Assembly (NCBI GenBank): GCA_050013795.1
Contig: JBEKEO010000002.1
Location: forward strand, 1-51,191
Length of the DNA: 51,191 bases
DNA from: CAWHOW01 sp050013795
Lineage (GTDB): Bacteria; Bacteroidota; Bacteroidia; Bacteroidales; CG2-30-32-10
Reading direction: 5' to 3'
Part shown: in pieces, positions 40,864-50,084 of the stretch
Layout of the letters: each line of letters begins with the position of its first letter
Position numbering within the stretch: the first letter of the stretch is position 1
Notes under the pieces: model-generated
Database searches by the model: none
Told to the model about the DNA's origin: nothing
What the model saw: the letters and a program-made list of their open reading frames with translations, nothing else
Made by a program: the position numbers and the translations under genes

Positions 40864-43194
40864 ATGCATAAATTGAAAAAAATATTGTTAATTATTATCG
40901 GTATCATTATAATCATTGGTGTGATTATTATTTTATCCGCTTCTTTCATTACAAAATATTTAGTTGAAAAGTATAGTGTAAAATATACGGGACGAGTGAT
41001 TACCATGGATTGGGCTTATACAAATCCCTTTACCGGCTTTGTACATTTCAGTGATTTTAAAATGTATGAATTCAAAAGTGATAGCGTCTTCTTTTCTGCA
41101 AATAACGTTAGTTTTAATATTGCATTGCTCGAACTGTTTTCCAAAGATTATAAAATAAGCGAATTAACATTAGATCATCCACGCATAATAGTGTCTCAAA
41201 ATAAAAAGGATTTTAATTTTAATGACATGATTGAAAAGTTTTCTTCTAAAAAGAATTCCGATACAACAAAAGAGCCTGTTCATTTTAGTATTCTAAATAT
41301 AAAAATAAATGACGGAGAATTCTATTACAGGGAAAAACAAATTCCTATAAATTATTTCATTAAAAATCTATATATCGAAAGCCCCGGAATAAGGTGGGAT
41401 GCAGATACTATTGCTGCAAAATATTCTTTTTTATCAGGCATCGGCAGTGGAGATATGAAAGGCTATTTTTCAATGAATCTAAAGACCTATGATTATCGCT
41501 TAACGGATGTCGTTCATAAATTCGATTTAAAAATAATAAATCAATACATTAAAGCGATGGTTAATTATGGAAACTTTTCTGCCAGTCTGGACGCAAATAT
41601 TCGTGCAAACGGAAATTTCCATGATGCAGGAAATATTAATATTAAAGGAATGCTTGCAATTAATGACTTTCATGTTGGTAAGAATATAACTGATGATTAT
41701 GCAGCATTTAAGAAATTGTCAGTAATTATTATTGAACTAAGTCCCAATAGTAAAAAATATCTTTTCGATTCGGTTTCACTCAGCTATCCTTATCTTAAAT
41801 ATGAGCGTTATGATTATCTGGATAATATGGAAATGATGTTTGGGAAAGGTGGCGCCACCATAGCAGCCGCTAACAATAATTCCGCACCATTTAACCTTGT
41901 TCTTGAAATAGGCGATTATATAAAGGCATTGTCGAAAAATTTTTTTAATAGCGATTACAATATTAACCGGATAACTATTAACAATGGCGAATTAAAATTC
42001 AATGATTATTCAATAAGCGAAAAATTTACTATGGACTTTAAGCCTGTATCTGTTTTTGCCGATTCCATTGACAAGAATCACAAACGTGTAAGCGCAATTT
42101 TTAATTCCGGCATTTATCCGTATGGTAATGTATCAGTCGCTCTTAGTATAAATCCAAAGGACAGTGGGGATTTTGACATGCAATATAATCTTCATAAGCT
42201 CTCTCTTACTATGTTTAATCCCTACATTATTAATTATACTTCATTCCCTTTGGACAGGGGAACAATGGAATTCAACGGTACGTGGCATGTAAGAAACAGC
42301 ATCATACAAAGTGAAAATCATCTGGTTATCATTGATCCGCGTTTGACCAAACGACTGAAAAATAAAGATACAAAATGGATACCTATGCCTTTAATAATGT
42401 CTTTTATTCGCGAAACGGGTAATGTTATTGATTATGAAATCCCAATAAGCGGTAATTTGAAGGATCCTAAATTCCATTTGTATAATGTACTCATCGATTT
42501 GCTGGAAAATATTTTTCTTAAACCATCATCAACATCTTATATAGTGCATGTAAAAAATATTGAAAATGACATTGAGAAATCACTTACTGTTAAGTGGGAG
42601 ATGCGAAATAATTCACTTTTACCTGATCAAGAAAAGTTTATTAAAAGAATGACAGACTTCCTGGTGAAAAATCCTGCTGCTTCTATTACTGTTTATCCGC
42701 AGCAGTATGAAGTAAAAGAAAAAGAATACATCCTGTTTTATGAAGCAAAGAAAAAATATTTCCTACTGACCAATAATAAGAATACTCAATCTTTCAGTAG
42801 AGCAGATTCAATAAAGGTTGATAAAATGTCTGTAAAAGATTCTTTGTTTGTTCTTTATTTAAACAAGCGGACTTATGGTTTAATGCTATTTACCATACAA
42901 GAGAAATGCTGGATGACCATAGGTTCAGCAATTATCAATAACAAATTCAATCAGTTAACTTCTGAAAGAGCGAACGCTTTCATTATGTACTTTGAGGAAA
43001 AAGGAGTGGGAAAACAGGTGAATATATTAGCTGGACAAAACGTTATTCCTTACAACGGTTTTTCATTTTACAAAATAGTTTACCATGGTGAATTTCCTGA
43101 ATCATTAATAAAGGCTTACCAGAAAATGAATGACCTGAATGATGATGAACTCAGAAATAGATATGAGGTGGAACGGAAGAATATACCCTTATAA
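40864..43194 (+). CDS. AsmA-like / DUF748 envelope protein
   Basis: 776 residues. One N-terminal transmembrane helix (ILLIIIGIIIIIGVIIILSA, about residues 7-26) anchors a long periplasmic part. FSANNVSFNIALLELFSKDY, LTLDHPRIIVSQ and the NFNDMIEKF stretch near residue 120 are typical of DUF748, a branch of the AsmA-like repeating-groove proteins. Known AsmA-like proteins such as TamB, YhdP and YdbH carry phospholipids between membranes. The last about 200 residues contain a helical and beta segment usual at the end of DUF748 proteins. An Mla-type operon follows 140 bp downstream, under the same type of promoter, which supports a role in envelope lipid balance. Confidence 0.85.
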   Translation: MHKLKKILLIIIGIIIIIGVIIILSASFITKYLVEKYSVKYTGRVITMDWAYTNPFTGFVHFSDFKMYEFKSDSVFFSANNVSFNIALLELFSKDYKISELTLDHPRIIVSQNKKDFNFNDMIEKFSSKKNSDTTKEPVHFSILNIKINDGEFYYREKQIPINYFIKNLYIESPGIRWDADTIAAKYSFLSGIGSGDMKGYFSMNLKTYDYRLTDVVHKFDLKIINQYIKAMVNYGNFSASLDANIRANGNFHDAGNINIKGMLAINDFHVGKNITDDYAAFKKLSVIIIELSPNSKKYLFDSVSLSYPYLKYERYDYLDNMEMMFGKGGATIAAANNNSAPFNLVLEIGDYIKALSKNFFNSDYNINRITINNGELKFNDYSISEKFTMDFKPVSVFADSIDKNHKRVSAIFNSGIYPYGNVSVALSINPKDSGDFDMQYNLHKLSLTMFNPYIINYTSFPLDRGTMEFNGTWHVRNSIIQSENHLVIIDPRLTKRLKNKDTKWIPMPLIMSFIRETGNVIDYEIPISGNLKDPKFHLYNVLIDLLENIFLKPSSTSYIVHVKNIENDIEKSLTVKWEMRNNSLLPDQEKFIKRMTDFLVKNPAASITVYPQQYEVKEKEYILFYEAKKKYFLLTNNKNTQSFSRADSIKVDKMSVKDSLFVLYLNKRTYGLMLFTIQEKCWMTIGSAIINNKFNQLTSERANAFIMYFEEKGVGKQVNILAGQNVIPYNGFSFYKIVYHGEFPESLIKAYQKMNDLNDDELRNRYEVERKNIPL

Positions 43195-43246
43195 TATAAT
43201 GCTATTGAAATTTAAGCTAATTCATTGATAAATCATGTCCTTCAAT

Positions 43247-43312
43247 GTGTGAATCATATAACTTTTTGAAAAAGTTATGTAACGCTTTCCGCCTAACATG
43301 TTTCTAATTTTG
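43247..43312 (+). promoter_or_regulatory. Regulon promoter, copy I (first Mla operon)
   Basis: GTGTGAATCA (43247-43256), TATAAC (43257-43262), TGTAAC (43278-43283), 21 bp, then TAATTTTG (43305-43312), a full TAnnTTTG match. The leader to the start codon at 43335 is about 20 bases. Confidence 0.75.
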
Positions 43313-43334
43313 CAATAGCAAAAGGATATATGAA

Positions 43335-44177
43335 ATGAAAAAATTCAACCCTGTTATTAAAGTAAAAAGTCTTGCAACAAAGCAATCTATTAATCTCAGT
43401 GAAAAGACCGTAAGTAAAACGGAAGCAGTTAAGAGTTTTTTAAATGAAGTTGCGGATTTTTTCTTGTTTATAACACGAATCATAAAGGAAACATTTTCAC
43501 GCAACTTTGAATTCAAAGAATTTTTTCGCCAGTGTTTTCAGATAGGTTATAAAACCTTACCGCTAATTTCAATAACAGGAATCATTATGGGATTGGTTCT
43601 TACTATTCAAACACGCCCGGTACTTGCCAGTTTTGGAGCGGTGACCATGCTTCCCGGAATGATAGCAGTGTCTCTCATCAGGGAAATGGGACCGGTGATA
43701 ACAGCGCTTATATGTGCAGGGAAAGTTGGTTCCGGAATGGGCGCAGAATTAGGCTCAATGAAAGTAACAGAACAGATAGATGCTATGGAAGTATCATCTA
43801 CCAACCCCATGAGGTTTTTGGTTGTTACCAGGGTTCTGGCAGCAACGCTGATGATACCTTTATTAATATTATATGCTGATGCACTTGGAATATTTGGAAG
43901 CTGGGCAGGCGCAAATATTAAAGGAGATGTAACATTTGTTTTGTTCTTCTCGCAGGCATTTAGTCATGTTGATTTTATGGATTTCATGCCTGCTGTAATA
44001 AAATCATTTTTCTTCGGAGCGGTTATTGGATTAGTTGGGTGCTACAAGGGATATAATGCAGGACGCGGGACAGAAAGCGTGGGTATTGCAGCAAATTCAG
44101 CAGTTGTGCTTGCATCTCTCCTTGTGATAATTGTTGATATGGTTGCTGTACAAATTACGGATATGCTGATAAAATGA
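43335..44177 (+). CDS. mlaE: MlaE-type lipid ABC transporter permease (operon 1)
   Basis: 280 residues. A basic N-terminal 40 residues precede an interface helix (FFRQCFQIGYKTLPLISITG) and about five membrane helices. Family marks are GLVLTIQTRPVLASFGA, IREMGPVITALICAGKVGSG, GAELGSMKVTEQIDAMEVSS and GLVGCYKGYNAGRGTESVGI. MlaE is the inner-membrane permease of the phospholipid transport complex. The gene overlaps the ATPase gene by 4 bp and is first in the operon mlaE-mlaF-mlaD-yihY behind regulon copy I. Confidence 0.93.
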   Translation: MKKFNPVIKVKSLATKQSINLSEKTVSKTEAVKSFLNEVADFFLFITRIIKETFSRNFEFKEFFRQCFQIGYKTLPLISITGIIMGLVLTIQTRPVLASFGAVTMLPGMIAVSLIREMGPVITALICAGKVGSGMGAELGSMKVTEQIDAMEVSSTNPMRFLVVTRVLAATLMIPLLILYADALGIFGSWAGANIKGDVTFVLFFSQAFSHVDFMDFMPAVIKSFFFGAVIGLVGCYKGYNAGRGTESVGIAANSAVVLASLLVIIVDMVAVQITDMLIK

Positions 44178-44956
44178 AAACTGATCAAACAAAAATATTG
44201 CATGATGCCTCGTTGAACACTAAGAAGGATGAACCGGTTATAGAAATTAATAACCTGAAGAAATCTTTTGGAACTCAAGAGGTCTTGACAGATATTTCCT
44301 TAAAACTATTTAATGGTGAACACCTGGTAGTGCTTGGTAAATCAGGTGGCGGTAAATCTGTTTTAATAAAATGTATTGTTGGTTTATTGTCTGCTGACAG
44401 TGGAACAATAAATGTGTTCAATAAAAATGTGACAGTATTAAGCAGAAAAGAATTAGGTGTATTAAGGCAGAAAGTTGGTTTTCTTTTTCAAAGTGGCGCA
44501 TTATATGATTCTATGACTGTAAAACAAAATCTTGAGTTTTCTTTACGTAGAATAAAAAAGGATCTTACTGAAAAAGAAATTGAAGAAAAAGTAAATGAAG
44601 TTTTAGAGCATGTTGGCTTAGCAGATGCACTGTATAAAATGCCTTCGCAACTTTCAGGCGGGATGCGTAAACGAATAAGTTTGGCCCGCAGCATAGTGGT
44701 CGATCCTATGATCATGCTTTATGATGAACCTACCACAGGACTTGACCCAATAACTTCCGATGAAATAAGTTTTCTTATTAATGATATTCAGAAGAAATAT
44801 AAAACTTCTTCTATTATTATCACTCATGACCTTAAATGTGCTCTTAACACAGCAAATAGAATTATCATGTTAAACGATGGAGAAGTTTATAAGGAAGGGA
44901 AAGTTGAGGATTTTGAGAATTCAACAGATCCCTTAATTCATTCTTTCTTTAATTAA
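44174..44956 (+). CDS. mlaF: MlaF-type ABC transporter ATPase (operon 1)
   Basis: 260 residues. Walker A is GKSGGGKS (about 55-62), the Q loop lies in LFQSGALYD, the signature is LSGGMRKR, Walker B is MIMLYDEPTTGLDP and the H loop is ITHD. The order and SGALYDSMTV segment are typical of MlaF/Ttg2A. It powers lipid movement through the MlaE permease. It overlaps mlaE by 4 bp. The N-terminal 20 residues are a charged extension. Confidence 0.94.
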   Translation: MKTDQTKILHDASLNTKKDEPVIEINNLKKSFGTQEVLTDISLKLFNGEHLVVLGKSGGGKSVLIKCIVGLLSADSGTINVFNKNVTVLSRKELGVLRQKVGFLFQSGALYDSMTVKQNLEFSLRRIKKDLTEKEIEEKVNEVLEHVGLADALYKMPSQLSGGMRKRISLARSIVVDPMIMLYDEPTTGLDPITSDEISFLINDIQKKYKTSSIIITHDLKCALNTANRIIMLNDGEVYKEGKVEDFENSTDPLIHSFFN

Positions 44957-45013
44957 AGCTGAGGGCAACGTTACAAATCTAAAATCATAAATCTAATTCT
45001 AAAATTTTTAAAA

Positions 45014-45718
45014 ATGGATACGCACACACAAAAATTCAAACTTCGTCTGGGGATGTTTATTGCTGGAGGAATTATACTTTTTGTAATTGCCATTTTCTTT
45101 ATTGGTAAACAGAAAAATTTATTCAGCCCTGTTTTTAAACTTACTACAACTTTTTACAATGTAAGCGGGTTACAGGTTGGCAGTAATGTCCGCTTTTCAG
45201 GAATCAATATAGGCACAGTTGATAATATTGTTATTATAAATGATTCAACAGTACAGGTTGATATGCTTATAAGGAAAGATATTAGGCAATTCATCAAAAC
45301 GGATTGCCAGGCAGGGATAGGCTCTTCAGGAGTTATTGGCGATCGCATCTTGATCATTACTCAAGGCTCTACCGAAGCTCAGTTAGCAAAAGATGGGCAA
45401 CATATTACCTCAAAAGAACCAGTTGAAACAGATGCCATCATGAAAAGCCTCAAGGGAACTGTTGATAATACCGAAATTATTTCAAAACAACTTGCAGAGA
45501 TAATGGTTAAAGTAAACAGTGGTAACGGAACACTGGGCAGGTTAATACAGGATTCAACCATTGCCGAAAATATTAATCAAACTATAGTGAATCTTAAACA
45601 AAGTTCTAAAGGATTAGATGAAAACATGGAAGCGGCTAAACATAATTTTTTATTAAAAGGGTTTTATAACAAGAAGAAAAAAGAAGAAGAAGAAAAAGTA
45701 AAAGATGAACAGAAATAA
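45014..45718 (+). CDS. mlaD: MlaD-type MCE protein (operon 1)
   Basis: 234 residues. One N-terminal transmembrane helix (LGMFIAGGIILFVIAIFFIG) is followed by a single MCE domain at about 38-120 (FYNVSGLQVGSNVRFSGINI, then GTVDNIVIIND and GSSGVIGDRILIIT). MCE domains form a hexameric ring that carries lipids across the periplasm. A helical tail with basic and acidic runs ends the protein (KKKKEEEEKVKDEQK). It lies 57 bp after mlaF, in the operon. Confidence 0.93.
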   Translation: MDTHTQKFKLRLGMFIAGGIILFVIAIFFIGKQKNLFSPVFKLTTTFYNVSGLQVGSNVRFSGINIGTVDNIVIINDSTVQVDMLIRKDIRQFIKTDCQAGIGSSGVIGDRILIITQGSTEAQLAKDGQHITSKEPVETDAIMKSLKGTVDNTEIISKQLAEIMVKVNSGNGTLGRLIQDSTIAENINQTIVNLKQSSKGLDENMEAAKHNFLLKGFYNKKKKEEEEKVKDEQK

Positions 45719-45757
45719 TTATTATGATGATATTTAATAGCTTAAAAACAAATCATA

Positions 45758-46678
45758 ATGTATTTTAAAAAAGTAACAAAAAAAACCTCTTTTCTTTTAA
45801 CAGAAACCTTTAAAGAATTTATAAACGATAATGCCATGAAGTTAAGCGCTGCATTATCGTATTATACCATTTTCTCTTTGCCGCCGCTGCTTATCATCAT
45901 CATAAGCTTATGCGGATTCTTTTTTGGCGCTGAAGCTGTGCGGGGCGAAATATTCGGACAGATCAACGGACTAGTGGGTAATGATGCCGCACTGCAAATA
46001 CAGGAAACAATTAAAAATGTAAAACTATCAACCAGCAATACATTTTTTACTACCATAGGCGTGATTGTATTACTAATAGGAGCATCGGGTGTATTTTCAG
46101 AGATACAGGGTTCCATAAATTATATCTGGGGCATCAATGCAAAACCAAAACGCGGTTTGATAAAATTCCTTATAAACCGACTTACTTCATTCTCTATGAT
46201 TGGGTCTGTAGGGTTTTTATTATTGGTGGGTTTAATTATAAATTCATTAATGGATGTGTTGAACAAAAGGCTGGCGGTATATTTTCCGCTCGACGCTATT
46301 TATTTATTTTATGCCATTAACATACTTATCGTTTTCCTTATCATTACGCTTTTATTTACTGTTATTTTTAAAACACTGCCCGACGGAAAAGTGGTTCTGC
46401 GTGATTGCATCGTAGGGGCATCGTTTACCGCTTTTCTTTTCATGATTGGTAAATTCGCCATAGGTTATTACATCGGGAGGTTTAATTTTGGCTCCATTTA
46501 CGGCGCTGCTGGTTCTATTATTTTAATTCTACTGTGGGTTTATTATTCAGCCATTATACTTTATTTCGGAGCCGAATTTACCAAGGTATATGCATACACT
46601 CACGGGCAAAAAATTATACCCAACAAATATTCAGTGCATATATCAACACAAAAAAAGAAATTTATGCACAGAAAATAA
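45758..46678 (+). CDS. YihY/BrkB family membrane protein
   Basis: 306 residues with about six membrane helices. Marks of the family are DNAMKLSAALSYYTIFSLPP near the start, GASGVFSEIQGSINYIWGIN in the middle and YGAAGSIILILLWVYYSAII, LYFGAEFTKVYA near the end. The old annotation as ribonuclease BN is not supported; the function of the family is unclear. It is 40 bp after mlaD and probably the last gene of this operon. Confidence 0.92.
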   Translation: MYFKKVTKKTSFLLTETFKEFINDNAMKLSAALSYYTIFSLPPLLIIIISLCGFFFGAEAVRGEIFGQINGLVGNDAALQIQETIKNVKLSTSNTFFTTIGVIVLLIGASGVFSEIQGSINYIWGINAKPKRGLIKFLINRLTSFSMIGSVGFLLLVGLIINSLMDVLNKRLAVYFPLDAIYLFYAINILIVFLIITLLFTVIFKTLPDGKVVLRDCIVGASFTAFLFMIGKFAIGYYIGRFNFGSIYGAAGSIILILLWVYYSAIILYFGAEFTKVYAYTHGQKIIPNKYSVHISTQKKKFMHRK

Positions 46679-47135
46679 CCTAAATTTTCCAATTTCTATT
46701 AATTTCATTCCCAACCGCCTGCCGGCAAGGCAAGCTTGTTCTCAAATCAAAAACATAAAATTCACTCACTACCTCACCTAAAAAAGCCTTAATTTCTGGC
46801 GGATTGTAAGGAAATGCAATAACCTTATAATGATTGTGCATATTATTAACCGAATACTTCAAAGAACTATGCCGAAACTGGAAATTATTAGAATGAGAAC
46901 GTTTTTAACTCTGTAGGAATTAACAATGTGTAAAAGGTGAAGTAATCTACACAAAAACCGTAAATAGGTCACTATAAAGGTTAAGCAATAAGTAAGTTAT
47001 GCATAAAGCGACAAAAAAATATGAGTTTAAAAATTAAAAAAACTTATAAAAAATTATGTTTACTGCAAAATTACTAATGAATTCTATAAAAATCGACGTT
47101 TCGCCTATATACCTTATACCTGTAAACCTCTAACG
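46679..47135. other. Intergenic region with one short palindrome
   Basis: A GC-rich palindrome centred on GCCGGC lies at 46717-46731 and belongs to the CTGCC/GGCAG-type repeats. The rest is AT-rich. No gene or strong terminator is seen; a TATACC-rich patch lies at 47107-47121. Confidence 0.5.
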
Positions 47136-48305
47136 TCAATAATCAATCAGTTTTAAAGAATGAAGTAGTTTTCGTTCGGCTTTTAAAATAGAGAAGCGGT
47201 AACCTACAAATATCATGAATTTACCAAAACTATAATCAATATTTGAATTCACTTTTCCGATAGATAAAAAATATTCAAACATTCCCATTGCGCCAACAAT
47301 ATATCTTCCGTTATCATATCCTAAAGCAAACCTAACATCTGATTTTCCTGTACCGAAAAAAAAATGATGATAAGCAGAATTATCATCACGAGCGTAATTC
47401 ACTTGTTCTCCACCAATACCTTGAACAAGCGAGGCAGTGGCGTAGCACTTTTTAAGAAAAACAAGTGTATAAATATATCCCAGGTTCAATCCAAAGTTTT
47501 GTATACGTCCGCTGCGAATTAAGGAAAGTGTATTGAAACTGCTACTGAAAGGATAAGAAACAAGAGATGGATTGCCGCTTGCATCAAAATAAAAATAATA
47601 TATACCCAGTAAAAGCGAACCTGCACTTTTTTTCTGTTGCTCCGCAAACGCAAATGAATTTCTGTAAGAGATTTTTTTGTTATTTACAATATAATAACTA
47701 CTTACTCCTATGTTTGAAGCCCTCACATCGGAACGTATTGCGTATAGGGTATCGCTAATATAATTGTTGTATGATTTTGAATTTTTAATGTAAAACCCGC
47801 TATAATTTTGCACAAAAATATCAGTAGTAATTTTCCTGCCATAAAGATTTAATTGAAAATCATGATATTTTGTTGTACCTTTAATATCATTATCTTTAGT
47901 AAATATTTTTACACCCGTATTGACAATAAAGCTTACCCATCTTGAACATACGCCTATACCTAAATCATATTGCAAGTTGGGCACAAAAATTAATTTGTTT
48001 CCGCTATTCAAATCCATTAAACTGAATTTTAATAACCGTGTTGATATTGGTAATGTAATTACTAATCGCTTATAATAAGATTTAATATAATCCGTATCGT
48101 AATTAACGGTTCGCTCTTTGGTAATAATAAAAGCAGTGCTTCTGGGCATCCACATCCATTTTTGCGAAAGGGTTTTGTGAGGTATATCCCAAATTGTTTT
48201 AACTGAAGTATTCTTTGGTGTCGAGGAAGCATCTTGTGCATTACTGTTTATGGTTGCAAGGGACATCAATAAAAAATAAACAATCAGAAAAGCTTTTGTT
48301 TTCAT
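47136..48305 (-). CDS. DUF4421 family protein, probable outer-membrane barrel
   Basis: 389 residues with a signal peptide (to NSNAQ). The pattern follows DUF4421: KSYYKRLVITLPISTRLLKF, then NLQYDLGIGVCSRWVSFIVN, YHDFQLNLYGRKITTDIFVQ, YSGFYIKN, and a closing strand region with FGKFMIFVGYRFSI. Such alternating strands suggest an outer-membrane barrel. The function is unknown. It follows the second mlaD by about 60 bp on the same strand and may be co-transcribed with that operon, or use a weak promoter near 48330-48360. Confidence 0.85.
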   Translation of the reverse strand: MKTKAFLIVYFLLMSLATINSNAQDASSTPKNTSVKTIWDIPHKTLSQKWMWMPRSTAFIITKERTVNYDTDYIKSYYKRLVITLPISTRLLKFSLMDLNSGNKLIFVPNLQYDLGIGVCSRWVSFIVNTGVKIFTKDNDIKGTTKYHDFQLNLYGRKITTDIFVQNYSGFYIKNSKSYNNYISDTLYAIRSDVRASNIGVSSYYIVNNKKISYRNSFAFAEQQKKSAGSLLLGIYYFYFDASGNPSLVSYPFSSSFNTLSLIRSGRIQNFGLNLGYIYTLVFLKKCYATASLVQGIGGEQVNYARDDNSAYHHFFFGTGKSDVRFALGYDNGRYIVGAMGMFEYFLSIGKVNSNIDYSFGKFMIFVGYRFSILKAERKLLHSLKLIDY

Positions 48306-48364
48306 CGTTCATATTAAAAAAATCAGTATAATCAGCTTATTCTATTATCAAACATCCTACATTT

Positions 48365-49306
48365 TCAATTCCCATTCTTCTTTGCCTCTTTCCTGAAATA
48401 CCCTCTCAATAAAAAGGTATGTTGAAGCGCTTCCAGGTCTATATTTAATTTTTTTGAACTGCTGTCTAAGTTGCTTATAGTTGCTTTTAAAGTAGTGCCT
48501 GTTTGTTCATCATGCAACAAAACTCCTAAAGGGCTCTTTGAATTAGCGCTCGCATCTTTCAGGTTATTAATGAACACTTTTGCAGTGTCGGCAACACTTT
48601 GTAAATGAAAGACAGAAGTTTTTAAAGAATTAAATACCACTGTATCTGTTACTAAGTTATTAGCCAATGTCCCTTTTTTGTTCAGCTTTTCACTGAAATT
48701 AGCGAGAGACGAAATGAGTATTTGTGCTTTAGCAGAAGCCGCCTGAAGTGAATTTGCAACGGAAGAAATACTGTAATAAATTGAATCATTGTTCATCAGC
48801 TTACCTATTGTTCCTTCACCGTTAGCCAGTTTTTTTGTAATAGCCAGAATATTTAGATTGCTTTGCTGGAAAGTTTTCATGATATCTTCTGTAGATAATA
48901 ATGTTTCATTAGAAAGCGTATCATCTTCTGAAATTTCTGGAGATTGAGCAGTACCGCCATAGATTACAAGAATTTTATTCCCGATTAAGCCATCAGTGCT
49001 TATTTTTACTTTGGCGTCTTGACGGATATATTGTTTTGATTCTATATCAATGTCCATGATCACTTTTACTTGCGACTTTCCGTGGAACTCCATTTTTTTT
49101 ACCGCCCCTATCTTTACTCCTGAGAACCAGATATTATTTCCTGATTTTAACCCATTCACATCGTTGAATATAGTTGAAATAGTCATTTTCTTTGAAAAGG
49201 TAGAGTGCAGGTTACCTATTGTCATTATTCCGCCTGCCAGGAATAATATTCCTACAATAATGAAAAGGCCAACTACTGTTGCACGCTTATTTACAGGTTC
49301 ATTCAT
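48365..49306 (-). CDS. mlaD: MlaD-type MCE protein (operon 2)
   Basis: 313 residues. An N-terminal membrane helix (VVGLFIIVGILFLAGGIMTI) precedes one MCE domain at about 40-120 (FNDVNGLKSGNNIWFSGVKI, GAVKKMEFHGKSQ, STDGLIGNKILVIYGG). A long helical tail (about 150-300) is larger than that of the operon 1 protein and may build the periplasmic needle or barrel. It lies 3 bp after the ATPase gene. Confidence 0.93.
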   Translation of the reverse strand: MNEPVNKRATVVGLFIIVGILFLAGGIMTIGNLHSTFSKKMTISTIFNDVNGLKSGNNIWFSGVKIGAVKKMEFHGKSQVKVIMDIDIESKQYIRQDAKVKISTDGLIGNKILVIYGGTAQSPEISEDDTLSNETLLSTEDIMKTFQQSNLNILAITKKLANGEGTIGKLMNNDSIYYSISSVANSLQAASAKAQILISSLANFSEKLNKKGTLANNLVTDTVVFNSLKTSVFHLQSVADTAKVFINNLKDASANSKSPLGVLLHDEQTGTTLKATISNLDSSSKKLNIDLEALQHTFLLRGYFRKEAKKNGN

Positions 49307-49309
49307 GAT

Positions 49310-50080
49310 TTATTGTATAAAATTATAATTGAAAAAACTCTTTACCTGTTCGTCATTTGATTCAAATACTTCTTTAAATTTTCCGACCTTCAAAAATTTC
49401 CCGTCAATTAACATGGCTACCCTGTCGCCTGTTTCTTTTGCACAGGTAAGATCATGGGTAATAATGATGGAAGTAGTATTGTACATTTTCTGAACTTCAT
49501 TAATTAGTTTATTTATTTCTTCACACGTAGTGGGATCCAATCCTGAAGTGGGTTCGTCATACAACATAATCTCAGGTTTGAGAATTAATGTCCGTGCAAT
49601 TCCTATTCTTTTCCGTTGCCCCCCCGAAAGATCAGATGGCATTTCATTTGCTTTATCTTTTAAATCAACAGCATCCAGTACTTCTTCTATAGCTGTATTG
49701 ATTTCTGTTTTATCTAGGTTCTTCTTATTCATCGTTAATGGAAATTCGAGATTCTGACGCACATTCATACTATCATACAAAGCACTGCTCTGGAATGAAA
49801 ATCCAATCCGCAAGCGTAAAGCATCTAATTCTTTCCCGGTTAATTTATCAACCTCATTTCCCAGTACTTTTACTATACCTTTATCAGGAAGCAATAACCC
49901 GACAAGAATTTTAATCAGAACTGACTTTCCTGAACCTGAACGTCCTAGCACAGCCATATTTTCTCCTTTAAAAACATCCAGATTAATGTCATTTAAAACT
50001 TTCAACTCACCAAACGATTTATACAATCCTCTGATAGAAATAACTGGTTCTTGGTTTGTTTTTGTATCTTGTTTTTTCAT
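49310..50080 (-). CDS. mlaF: MlaF-type ABC transporter ATPase (operon 2)
   Basis: 256 residues. Walker A is GRSGSGKS, the Q-loop segment SFQSSALYD, the signature LSGGQRKR, Walker B IMLYDEPTSGLDP and the H loop ITHD. It is a paralogue of the operon 1 ATPase, differing in the signature (LSGGQ against LSGGM). It follows the permease gene by 4 bp. Confidence 0.94.
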   Translation of the reverse strand: MKKQDTKTNQEPVISIRGLYKSFGELKVLNDINLDVFKGENMAVLGRSGSGKSVLIKILVGLLLPDKGIVKVLGNEVDKLTGKELDALRLRIGFSFQSSALYDSMNVRQNLEFPLTMNKKNLDKTEINTAIEEVLDAVDLKDKANEMPSDLSGGQRKRIGIARTLILKPEIMLYDEPTSGLDPTTCEEINKLINEVQKMYNTTSIIITHDLTCAKETGDRVAMLIDGKFLKVGKFKEVFESNDEQVKSFFNYNFIQ

Positions 50081-50084
50081 TATA

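Noticed and set aside
45758..46678. Ribonuclease BN annotation for the YihY protein
   Set aside because: It is a multi-helix membrane protein of the YihY/BrkB type; the nuclease name is a historical error.
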